Shown: positions 1-5,582 of the stretch, piece after piece | Position numbering within the stretch: position 1 is the stretch's first letter | Layout: each line of letters begins with the position of its first letter | Source: JAHBVH01 sp034437715 | Lineage (GTDB): Bacteria > Chloroflexota > Anaerolineae > Caldilineales > Caldilineaceae | Reading direction: 5' to 3' | Assembly (NCBI GenBank): GCA_034437715.1 | Contig: DAOTTR010000757.1 | Location: 1-5,958 of the forward strand | Length of the DNA stretch: 5,958 bases | Made by a program: the position numbers and the translations under genes | The notes under the pieces: generated by a model | The model's database searches: none | Seen by the model: the letters and a program-made list of their open reading frames with translations, nothing else | Told to the model about the DNA's origin: nothing

Positions 1-198
1 ATATTCGCATGGTCAAGGTCAAACAGAAAGTCTCCGGCGCCTTCCGTACTTTCGCTGGTGCTCATACTTTCTGCGCCATTCGTAGCTACATCTCTACCGT
101 TCGTAAACATGGCGGCAATGTCATTGCTGCTCTGCTTGAGGCTATCCATGGTCAGCCCTTCATCCCCCTTCCCTCTTCTGCCTAGCCTGAATAGTCAC
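1..198 (+). mobile_element. Right end of an IS66-family insertion sequence
   Basis: The transposase tail ends at 185, and the sequence immediately after it (185-198, GCCTGAATAGTCAC) has the form expected of an IS66 right terminal repeat, whose outward end usually reads ...CTGAA(N)TTAC or a close variant. On the reverse strand this gives GTGACTATTCAGGC. Base composition changes sharply to AT-rich directly after 198, which fits an element boundary there. The next eight bases (199-206, AAAAATCA) would be the candidate 8-bp target duplication typical of this family. The left end is outside the window, so neither the terminal repeat pairing nor the duplication can be confirmed. Confidence 0.6.
3..185 (+). 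CDS. IS66-family transposase, C-terminal end (5' partial)
   Basis: The frame is open from the left edge to the TAG at 183-185 and gives 60 residues. It begins with IRMVKVKQKVSGAFRTF, continues through FCAIRSYISTVRKHG, and ends in an Ala/Leu-rich helix followed by HGQPFIPLPSSA. This is the characteristic C-terminal tail of IS66 (Tnp_IS66 C-terminal domain) transposases, where KVSG.FR, .IRSY.ST.RK.G and the G.PF tail are conserved. The DDE catalytic core lies to the left, outside the window, so I cannot tell whether the enzyme is intact. The natural stop at the expected distance from these motifs suggests the 3' end is complete. The Met codon at 9 is internal to the family alignment and is not the start. 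Family assignment is from remembered motifs, not a search. Confidence 0.9.
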   Translation: MRMVKVKQKVSGAFRTFAGAHTFCAIRSYISTVRKHGGNVIAALLEAIHGQPFIPLPSSA

Positions 199-399
199 AA
201 AAATCACTCTATTTTAAAGTACCAAAGTAGAAATAAAAAGGGTGATAAAAATATTTATAAATCTATAAAAGAATTTACTGGACAGGCGATTATCAATGCT
301 AAAAAAGTAAATGAAGCAGTGGATAAAACTGGTACAGATAATCCCAGTACGTTGATTCACGATTTAGTTAAATATTTACAAGAACTTGGTAGATTATAA
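199..399 (+). pseudogene. AT-rich C-terminal stump of an unidentified gene, probably cut by the IS66 insertion
   Basis: Downstream of the putative IS end a frame stays open for 66 codons to the TAA at 397-399. Its product is lysine-rich, with stretches such as KNIYKSIKEFTGQAIINAKK and a predicted amphipathic final helix, STLIHDLVKYLQELGRL. It has no in-frame ATG and no convincing ribosome binding site. An upstream Met in the same frame at 58 lies inside the transposase gene, so the N-terminal part of that longer frame is only a shadow. Codons are strongly A/T-ending, unlike every other gene here, which points to foreign origin. I do not recognise the family. The last helix (DLVKYLQELGRL) loosely recalls the LV.YL..RGRL motif of effector-associated domains in bacterial conflict proteins, but that is a weak resemblance. 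It could also be non-coding AT-rich DNA that is open by chance. Confidence 0.45.
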
Positions 400-453
400 A
401 AATATTGTTGGGGACACTTTGCTTCCTATGATAAATGTTATAGCCATACTGGT

Positions 454-483
454 AAGGGGCGCACTTGGGTGCGCCCCTTTTTT
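454..483 (+). terminator. Strong Rho-independent terminator
   Basis: GGGGCGCA at 456-463 pairs perfectly with TGCGCCCC at 470-477. An extra C464-G469 pair leaves the 4-base loop TTGG. The stem is followed by six T residues (478-483), and two preceding A residues can pair with the first two T's. The T-run lies on the + strand side, so it ends transcription coming from the IS66/AT-rich block. It insulates the lipoprotein gene downstream. The reverse orientation lacks a comparable T-run. Confidence 0.9.
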
Positions 484-510
484 GTTGGATCCGCGTTCAT
501 CGCGTACTAT
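482..510 (+). promoter_or_regulatory. Possible sigma-70-type promoter for the transglycosylase gene
   Basis: TTGTTG (482-487) and TACTAT (505-510) are separated by 17 bp. They match the -35 and -10 consensus at 3 and 4 of 6 positions, so this is a weak candidate. It sits directly after the terminator and in front of the preferred ATG at 544, which makes sense by position. If real, transcription would begin near 517, too late to use the GTG at 469 or the ATG at 511. Confidence 0.3.
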
Positions 511-543
511 ATGAGCATGATGAAAATTAATTGGACGCTCCCT

Positions 544-3132
544 ATGAGCAGTAACAACTTGATCAGATTCATCAGAAAAAGGCTATTGCAGTCTTTGCGT
601 TCGGTCTATCTGGCTCCATTCTTCGGCAGAATTGTGCTTTCGCTCGGCTTGTTACTCGTCCTGTTGTTCGTAATCAGTAGCTGTGGTGACCAAGAGGAAG
701 AGCCTGCCATTGCCACCGTTGCGGCAGCCACGTCCGCTAGTGCGGCGAACACTGTCCCCACTTTTACCCCGACACCGAGCATTCTACCCACCGATACGGC
801 TACACCGCTACCCACGTTATCCCCCACCCCCTCGGCCACGCCCTTGCCCGCCGAGCAACTGAGGATCGGGCGGCAACTGCATCGTGTGGGTGACTATGCG
901 GCGGCGCGAGCGGCCTTTCAGTCGCTTCTCGCGCAGCCGAATCTTGATCCTGCCATCCAGCAAGCCGCCCGTTATGAATTGGCGCGCGTCTATATGGCCG
1001 AAGGCGCGTCTGCCGATGCTCTGTCGCTCCTGACTGAATCAGCCGGGGTGACGGCGAGCAGCGCGGCGGCGATGGGCAACGATCTGGCTGTGAAGGCTGA
1101 GTTTTTGCGCGGCGAGGCCTTAGCCGCGTCTGGCGACTATACCCAAGCGATTGCAGCTTATTGGCGCTTTCTCGAATTTGCGCCGTGGGCGGCTGAAGTT
1201 GTCCAAACGCGGATTGCGCTCGCCTATCTTGGTCTCGGCGACAATGCGGGTGCTGCCGCAGCCTATCGCCGTGCGGCGGATGCGGCAATCGATACGGTGG
1301 CGCGCGCGCGCCTGCTCGAATCCTTGGCGACAGCCTATGCCGGCGCGGCAAAGTATTCGGAAGCCGTGACGGTGTACGACGAAATTTTAGCCATTGCCCA
1401 GAATGGCGGCTATCGGGCAGAAATTCAATACCAGGCGGGGAAAGCATTGGCTGGCGCGGGCAATATACCGGGCGCGATTGAACGGTGGCGCGCGGCGACC
1501 ACCGAAGCGCCGGAAAGTGGCGCAGCTTATCTGGCGCTGGTTGAACTGGTCAACCGCAATGTTGCATTTGATCTCTATCAGCGCGGCTATATTGATCTGC
1601 AGGCGCGCGCGCTGATCCCGGCGATCAATGCCTTCCAAGCCTATTTGGATAGCGTAGATGCTACCGACAGCCGCGCCGGACAAGCATTGCATGGCATTGG
1701 CCAAGCACAATTGCAGAGCAAAGCGTATGACGCCGCGCTGGCTACGCTCGATCAGGTAATTGTCAAGTACCCAACGTGTCCCTGTTTGGGGCAGGCATGG
1801 CTGGATAAGGGGGCGGTGTTAGTGGCCAAAGCGGATGAAGTGGGCGCACGGCGCGCCTATCGCACCTTTGCGCGTGAGCATCCCGCCGATCCGCTTGCGC
1901 CGGAAGCGCTGTGGCGCAGTGGCCTGCGCGCCCTGCGCAGTGACAATCAGGCCGAAGCCGCCACCGATTTTCTGATGCTGGCTGATACCTTTCCCGATAG
2001 TGAACGGGCCCCCGCCGCCCTCTATGCCATCAGCTTGGGCGCGTATCAACAGGGTGAATTTGGACAGGCCATTGCGTTGCTGGCGCGCTTGCAAGAAAAA
2101 TATCCCGACTACACCTGGCCAGCGGTGGCCTATTGGTTGGGGCGCGCCCATCATGCAAATGGGCAAGGGGACGAAGCGCGCGCCGAATGGCAAGCGCTGG
2201 TGGACAAAGCGCCCGATATTTATTATGGTATTCTGGCCGCCCAATCGTTGCGCGAAATGCCGTTGGTGGCGGGCAACTTTCTCAACGCCATGACAACCAT
2301 TGTCGGCCCGGCCAGCACATTGGCGGGCGATGACGGCAGCCAAGCCTTTGCGGAAGCGTGGTTGCAAGGGTGGATCGACGCGCCCGTGACGGATCTGGCC
2401 GTCTTGCCGGCGGCGTTAGCCGAAGATCAAGATTTATTGATGGGGCGCTTGCTGCTGGAAGTCGATCAGCGCGGCGATGGCTTGGTTGCCTTGGATCGTG
2501 TCTATCAGCGCAACAGAGACAACCCGCGTGCGCTCTATGCCTTGAGCCTGGATTTTGAAAAGATGGGTGCCTATAGTTTGAGCTTGGTGGCAATGACCCG
2601 TTTGCTTCAATTTAGTGCAGCCCCACTGGTCGAAGATACCCCGATCTTTTTGCAGCAGCGTTCCTATCCGCGCCCCTTTGGCGATCTCATCACCCAAGAG
2701 GCATTGGCCAATGGCCTCAATCCGTTGCTCTACTTCAGCCTAATTCGCCAGGAAAGTCTCTTCGAGGAGGGTGCGCGTTCCTATGCGGCTGCGCAAGGAT
2801 TGGCGCAGATCATTCCCGATACCGGCCACTGGGTTGCCGAACGCCTCGGTCATCCGGACTATACCAATGAGATGATCTATCGACCCCATATCAACCTAAT
2901 GTTTGGTGCCTATTACCTGGATTGGGCGCGCGATTACCTGGATGGTAATTTGATTTCGGCGTTGGTGGGGTATAATGCTGGTCCAGGCAATGCTGAGTAT
3001 TGGCGCGGCGTCACAGGGGCGGATGATACGCTCTTTGTTGAATTTCTGACGATCAACGAGCCGCGCATCTATGTGCAGTCGATCACCACCGGGCTATACC
3101 ACTACACACGACTCTATGGGAAATCACCGTAA
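544..3132 (+). CDS. Large lipoprotein with TPR-like repeats and a C-terminal GH23 lytic transglycosylase (SLT) domain
   Basis: The 862-residue product should cleave peptidoglycan glycan strands between MurNAc and GlcNAc on the outer face of the membrane, leaving 1,6-anhydro ends. The N-terminus is basic (RFIRKRLLQSLR). A hydrophobic segment follows and ends in the lipobox VISSC, with Cys47 as the lipidation site. Residues about 49-103 are a Thr/Pro-rich linker, and about 104-700 form a long helical array of TPR-like A/Y/L-rich repeats resembling the superhelix of Slt70. The SLT domain (about 708-862) carries catalytic Glu737 in IRQES, then QGLAQIIP at 751-758 and the substrate-binding GYNAG motif (Tyr810-Gly813). 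The frame is open back to a GTG at 469, but that codon lies inside the terminator stem. ATG 511, 517 and 520 lack a Shine-Dalgarno sequence. ATG 544 has a weak GGA eight bases upstream and gives the most normal signal peptide. Function is confident; the exact start is not. Confidence 0.88.
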   Translation: MSSNNLIRFIRKRLLQSLRSVYLAPFFGRIVLSLGLLLVLLFVISSCGDQEEEPAIATVAAATSASAANTVPTFTPTPSILPTDTATPLPTLSPTPSATPLPAEQLRIGRQLHRVGDYAAARAAFQSLLAQPNLDPAIQQAARYELARVYMAEGASADALSLLTESAGVTASSAAAMGNDLAVKAEFLRGEALAASGDYTQAIAAYWRFLEFAPWAAEVVQTRIALAYLGLGDNAGAAAAYRRAADAAIDTVARARLLESLATAYAGAAKYSEAVTVYDEILAIAQNGGYRAEIQYQAGKALAGAGNIPGAIERWRAATTEAPESGAAYLALVELVNRNVAFDLYQRGYIDLQARALIPAINAFQAYLDSVDATDSRAGQALHGIGQAQLQSKAYDAALATLDQVIVKYPTCPCLGQAWLDKGAVLVAKADEVGARRAYRTFAREHPADPLAPEALWRSGLRALRSDNQAEAATDFLMLADTFPDSERAPAALYAISLGAYQQGEFGQAIALLARLQEKYPDYTWPAVAYWLGRAHHANGQGDEARAEWQALVDKAPDIYYGILAAQSLREMPLVAGNFLNAMTTIVGPASTLAGDDGSQAFAEAWLQGWIDAPVTDLAVLPAALAEDQDLLMGRLLLEVDQRGDGLVALDRVYQRNRDNPRALYALSLDFEKMGAYSLSLVAMTRLLQFSAAPLVEDTPIFLQQRSYPRPFGDLITQEALANGLNPLLYFSLIRQESLFEEGARSYAAAQGLAQIIPDTGHWVAERLGHPDYTNEMIYRPHINLMFGAYYLDWARDYLDGNLISALVGYNAGPGNAEYWRGVTGADDTLFVEFLTINEPRIYVQSITTGLYHYTRLYGKSP

Positions 3133-3151
3133 TTTGTTTTTATTATTAGCA

Positions 3152-3194
3152 TAAAAAGTGAGCCAATAACAGATCGTTATTGGCTCACTTTTTA
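3152..3194. terminator. Long perfect hairpin, probable bidirectional terminator
   Basis: AAAAAGTGAGCCAATAAC (3153-3170) is perfectly complementary to 3176-3193 across the 5-base loop AGATC, and T3152-A3194 adds a nineteenth pair. Five A's open the 5' arm and five T's close the 3' arm, so a U-tract follows the GC-containing stem core on either strand. It lies 20 bp after the transglycosylase stop codon and 27 bp before rmd. It should end the transcript of the first and separate the two units. The AT-rich outer stem makes it less GC-dense than the terminator at 454-483. Confidence 0.85.
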
Positions 3195-3206
3195 CGCCTT
3201 GTGGAT

Positions 3207-3212
3207 GGGGGT
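3207..3212 (+). promoter_or_regulatory. Ribosome binding site supporting the GTG start of rmd
   Basis: GGGGGT differs from the ideal GGAGGT at one position and lies 8 bases before the GTG at 3221. No in-frame ATG is available near the N-terminus, and the Rossmann strand (RIVITG) begins right after this GTG. The start is therefore well determined. Confidence 0.65.
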
Positions 3213-3220
3213 CAATCACC

Positions 3221-4180
3221 GTGCGTATAGTAATTACTGGCATTGCCGGCTTTGCTGGTAGCCATCTGGCTGAGTATCTGATACGCGACAGTGCGCTGGA
3301 ATTGCACGGCGTGATCCATCGCCATGAGCACCGCATTCAACATTTGGCCCATCGCTTGCAGTTGCACCGCGGTGATCTGCGCAATGCGCTCTGGGTAAGC
3401 GAACTCGTCCAGGCGATCCAGCCGGATGTGATGATGCATCTGGCGGCGTGGAGTGATGTGGGCGGCAGTTGGCAGCAACCGTGGACGACCTATGAGCTGA
3501 ACATTCAATGTCAATTGCATTTAATGGAAGCGTTGCGTCGGTGGGCACCGACCTGTCGCACCTTGGTGGTCACTTCAAATGAAGTCTATGGCTTGGTCCG
3601 TCCGGCAGACTTGCCGATTGCCGAAGATACGCCCTTCCGCCCGAACAACCCCTATGGCGTCAGCAAGATTGCGCAAGATATGATGGCGCTACAATATTGG
3701 CACAGCCATCAACTGCCGACAATCCGCGCCCGCAGTTTTAATCACATCGGCCCCAACCAGGCCGATGATTTTGTGGCCAGCGCCTTTGCGCGCCAGATTG
3801 CCGAGATCGAAGCCGGGGTGCGCGAGCCCAAAGTGGCTGTTGGTAATTTGGATGCCGAACGCGATTTCACCGATGTGCGCGATGTGGTGCGTGCCTATTG
3901 GTTGCTGGTCGAGCGCGGCGAAGCGGGCGGGGTTTACAACATTGGCAGCGGTCGCCATTATCCAGTCCATGCCCTCTTGGATACGCTACTTGCGTTGACG
4001 ACTGTCCATGTGGATGTTGCGCTCGATCCGGCGCGCCTCCGCCCCAGCGATGTACCGGTGAGTGTCTGCAATAATCAACGGCTGGTGGCAGCGACTGGTT
4101 GGCAGCCCGAGATCGATCTACGTGCTTCTTTAACGGATTTGCTCAATTACTGGCGTCGGCATTTGCAAAACCGTAAATAA
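3221..4180 (+). CDS. rmd: GDP-6-deoxy-D-mannose reductase (GDP-4-keto-6-deoxymannose 4-reductase)
   Basis: This 319-residue extended short-chain dehydrogenase should use NAD(P)H to reduce GDP-4-dehydro-6-deoxy-D-mannose to GDP-D-rhamnose in the cytosol. The nucleotide-binding motif GIAGFAGSHL is at residues 7-16. TSNEVYG is at 118-124, and the catalytic YxxxK pair is Tyr145/Lys149 in NPYGVSK. The segment FNHIGPNQADDFVASAFARQ (173-192) and GNLDAERDFTDVRDVVRAY (208-226) closely follow what I know of Rmd proteins, which separates it from generic UDP-sugar epimerases. Length is near the family norm of about 300-325. The gene opens with GTG behind a good ribosome binding site and is followed 34 bp later by gmd, which makes its substrate. 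The pairing strengthens the call. Other 4-ketoreductases acting on the same intermediate, or a different epimerase specificity, cannot be fully excluded from sequence alone. Confidence 0.88.
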   Translation: MRIVITGIAGFAGSHLAEYLIRDSALELHGVIHRHEHRIQHLAHRLQLHRGDLRNALWVSELVQAIQPDVMMHLAAWSDVGGSWQQPWTTYELNIQCQLHLMEALRRWAPTCRTLVVTSNEVYGLVRPADLPIAEDTPFRPNNPYGVSKIAQDMMALQYWHSHQLPTIRARSFNHIGPNQADDFVASAFARQIAEIEAGVREPKVAVGNLDAERDFTDVRDVVRAYWLLVERGEAGGVYNIGSGRHYPVHALLDTLLALTTVHVDVALDPARLRPSDVPVSVCNNQRLVAATGWQPEIDLRASLTDLLNYWRRHLQNRK

Positions 4181-4203
4181 ATTCAAGATAAATAATTGTG
4201 ATG

Positions 4204-4210
4204 AAGGAGA
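4204..4210 (+). promoter_or_regulatory. Ribosome binding site of gmd
   Basis: AAGGAGA is a near-ideal Shine-Dalgarno sequence with its GGAG ending 5 bases before the ATG at 4215. It fixes the gmd start. It is markedly stronger than the sites in front of rmd and the transglycosylase gene, so gmd may be translated more efficiently than rmd from a shared transcript. Confidence 0.85.
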
Positions 4211-4214
4211 AAAA

Positions 4215-5186
4215 ATGCCAATTGCACTAGTTACCGGCGTCACCGGCCAAGATGGCAGTTACCTGGCTGAATTTTTGCTGGAAAAAGGCTATACCGTTAT
4301 CGGTATGGTGCGTCGCACGAGTACGATCAATTTTGAGCGGATCAACCATATTCAGGATCGGATTGAAATTGTACAAGGCGATCTGCTGGATCAGATGAGC
4401 CTGATCGAGATTTTGCAACAGCACAAACCTACCGAGGTCTACAATTTGGCGGCCCAGAGTTTTGTGCCCACCAGCTTTAATCAACCGGTGTTGACGGGTG
4501 AATTTACGGCGCTGGGCGTGACGCGCGTGTTAGAAGCGATTCGTTTGGTCGATCCCCAAATCCGCTTCTACCAGGCGAGCAGCAGCGAGATGTTTGGCAA
4601 AGTGGTGGAGGTGCCCCAACGCGAATCCACCCCGCTTTACCCGCGCAGCCCCTATGGTGTAGCCAAAGTCTATGGCCATTGGATCACGGTCAACTATCGC
4701 GAAAGTTATAACCTGTTTGGCTGTTCCGGCATTCTTTTTAACCATGAAAGCCCGCGCCGCGGCCTGGAATTTGTGACGCACAAGATCACACATGCCGCGG
4801 TCAAGATCAAGCTGGGGCGGGCCAACGAGCTGCGCCTGGGCAATCTCGAAGCTCGTCGCGACTGGGGCTATGCTGGCGACTATGTGCGCGCCATGTGGCT
4901 GATGTTGCAACAAGAGACGCCCGATGATTATGTGGTGGCAACCGGCGAAACCCACAGCGTACAAGAATTTGTCGAGGAGACCTTTGGCTATCTGGATCTG
5001 GACTGGCGCGACTATGTGGTTCAAGATCCCAAATTCTATCGCCCCGCCGAAGTCGATCTGTTGGTGGGCGATCCCAGCAAAGCCGCGCGCGTGTTGGGCT
5101 GGGAACCCGCGGTCGATTTCCGCGGCTTGGTGCGCATTATGGTCGATGCCGATCTGCAAACCTTGACCGCCCAAGCTGCAAAATAG
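4215..5186 (+). CDS. gmd: GDP-mannose 4,6-dehydratase
   Basis: The 323-residue enzyme converts GDP-D-mannose to GDP-4-dehydro-6-deoxy-D-mannose with bound NADP(+), the first committed step to GDP-D-rhamnose, GDP-L-fucose and related sugars. Visible motifs are TGVTGQDGSYLAE (7-19), the cofactor/dimer loop RRTSTINFERI (33-43), NLAAQSFV (77-84), ASSSEMFG (121-128), and SPYGVAK with Tyr147/Lys151. NHESPRRGLEFVTHKI (176-191) and GNLEARRDWGYAGDYV (209-224) follow, with FYRPAEVDLL and a GDPSKA motif near the C-terminus. Ser123, Glu125 and Tyr147 fall where E. coli Gmd has Thr132, Glu134 and Tyr156, with identical spacing; Ser for Thr is a conservative change. Length is at the short end of the usual 320-370. 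It follows rmd in what looks like a two-gene operon. The neighbour indicates GDP-D-rhamnose rather than GDP-L-fucose as the end product, since no fucose synthase is seen in the window. Confidence 0.96.
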   Translation: MPIALVTGVTGQDGSYLAEFLLEKGYTVIGMVRRTSTINFERINHIQDRIEIVQGDLLDQMSLIEILQQHKPTEVYNLAAQSFVPTSFNQPVLTGEFTALGVTRVLEAIRLVDPQIRFYQASSSEMFGKVVEVPQRESTPLYPRSPYGVAKVYGHWITVNYRESYNLFGCSGILFNHESPRRGLEFVTHKITHAAVKIKLGRANELRLGNLEARRDWGYAGDYVRAMWLMLQQETPDDYVVATGETHSVQEFVEETFGYLDLDWRDYVVQDPKFYRPAEVDLLVGDPSKAARVLGWEPAVDFRGLVRIMVDADLQTLTAQAAK

Positions 5187-5190
5187 GGGA

Positions 5191-5219
5191 TTGACGCGCA
5201 CTTGATAGTGTGTTATAAT
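5191..5219 (+). promoter_or_regulatory. Near-consensus sigma-70 promoter of the toxin-antitoxin operon
   Basis: TTGACG (5191-5196) and TATAAT (5214-5219) are separated by exactly 17 bp, matching the housekeeping consensus at 5 of 6 and 6 of 6 positions. The predicted transcription start is around 5225-5227, giving a leader of roughly 40 bases before the antitoxin ATG. The promoter begins 4 bp after the gmd stop codon, so the operon has its own promoter. A perfect inverted repeat covers most of the -10 box, which suggests strong repression when the antitoxin is present. Confidence 0.88.
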
Positions 5220-5247
5220 GGTGTGTAATCGAATTACACACCATTAT
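5215..5247. promoter_or_regulatory. Perfect 15-bp inverted repeat, probable operator of the toxin-antitoxin operon
   Basis: The arms ATAATGGTGTGTAAT (5215-5229) and ATTACACACCATTAT (5233-5247) are exact reverse complements around the 3-base centre CGA. The left arm includes five of the six -10 bases and the predicted transcription start. Ribbon-helix-helix antitoxins usually bind such palindromes as dimers or tetramers and repress their own promoter, with tighter binding in the presence of the toxin. A further copy of the half-site core, GTGTGTTA at 5208-5215, lies 13 bp upstream of GTGTGTAA (5221-5228) in the same orientation. Because the operon's own transcript should start inside the left arm, a complete RNA hairpin would form only in readthrough from gmd. 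This favours a DNA operator over a terminator, and no T-run follows the repeat. Confidence 0.8.
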
Positions 5248-5255
5248 TAGTTTCT

Positions 5256-5259
5256 GGAG
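5256..5259 (+). promoter_or_regulatory. Ribosome binding site of the antitoxin gene
   Basis: GGAG within CTGGAGC lies 5 bases before the ATG at 5265 and just outside the inverted repeat. It sets the antitoxin start and is not occluded by any structure in the predicted leader. Confidence 0.75.
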
Positions 5260-5264
5260 CACTT

Positions 5265-5582
5265 ATGAAACGGATACAGACTATTGTTGAAGAATGGCAA
5301 TATAGTTGGCTAAATGAAGAAGCTGAACGACAGGGCATTAGCATGGCCTTGCTGTTGCGCCGGCTATTGACAGAAGGCATTGAGCGGCAGCAAGCAGTAC
5401 AACATAGTAGTGATCCAATTTTCGGTATTATTGGGCTGGCAGCAGGGCCTAATGATGGCATTACCAGTGAAAATCTGGATGATTACCTTTATCGCTTAGA
5501 TCAAGAGAGACGCACCTTGCTAAAAGTGGCTGAATCACCTGCCCTTGACGGGGAAAGCGCTCATGAGTCTGTACATTATTGA
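5265..5582 (+). CDS. vapB: VapB-type antitoxin with N-terminal ribbon-helix-helix domain
   Basis: The 105-residue protein should neutralise the downstream PIN ribonuclease and repress the operon by binding the inverted repeat in its promoter. Residues 1-42 fit a ribbon-helix-helix fold. The DNA-contacting strand is KRIQTIV, the first helix is about 10-23 (WQYSWLNEEAERQG), and the second is about 26-41 (SMALLLRRLLTEGIER), with the usual G-S/I turn between them. The C-terminal half would wrap the toxin. It contains DPIFGIIGL (50-58) and SENLDDYLY (68-76), a pattern I recall from RHH antitoxins paired with PIN toxins, followed by a polar, probably disordered tail. The stop overlaps the toxin start by 20 bp, so the two are probably translationally coupled. 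The call is supported mainly by this context; the N-terminal fold is inferred from the helix pattern, not from a search. Confidence 0.82.
   Translation: MKRIQTIVEEWQYSWLNEEAERQGISMALLLRRLLTEGIERQQAVQHSSDPIFGIIGLAAGPNDGITSENLDDYLYRLDQERRTLLKVAESPALDGESAHESVHY

Noticed and set aside
58..198. N-terminal part of an open frame beginning at the ATG at 58
   Set aside because: It overlaps the transposase tail in a different frame, and the transposase frame has clear family motifs. Only the portion after the putative IS end (199-399) is retained, as a stump.
400..453. Possible small RNA or short gene between the AT-rich stump and the terminator
   Set aside because: No start codon with a ribosome binding site, no promoter, and no structure other than the terminator itself.
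721..850. Repetitive Thr/Pro coding stretch as a DNA tandem repeat
   Set aside because: The bias is at the protein level (a flexible linker after the lipobox). The nucleotide units vary and do not form a regular repeat array.
800..1447. 215-residue open frame on the minus strand
   Set aside because: It is antisense to the TPR-like region of the transglycosylase gene and its product is Arg/Pro/His-rich without recognisable motifs, as expected from the opposite strand of Ala-rich GC-rich coding sequence.
1819..2367. 182-residue open frame on the minus strand
   Set aside because: It lies wholly antisense within the same lipoprotein gene, with no ribosome binding site or motif that I can recognise.
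4530..5201. 223-residue open frame on the minus strand over gmd
   Set aside because: The sense strand encodes an unmistakable Gmd with all motifs. The antisense product has no recognisable domain and reflects codon bias.
5215..5247. Inverted repeat as a transcription terminator for gmd
   Set aside because: The stem is long, but it is not followed by a T-run. It also overlaps a near-consensus -10 box and precedes a ribbon-helix-helix gene, so an operator is a better explanation. Some hindrance of readthrough is possible.
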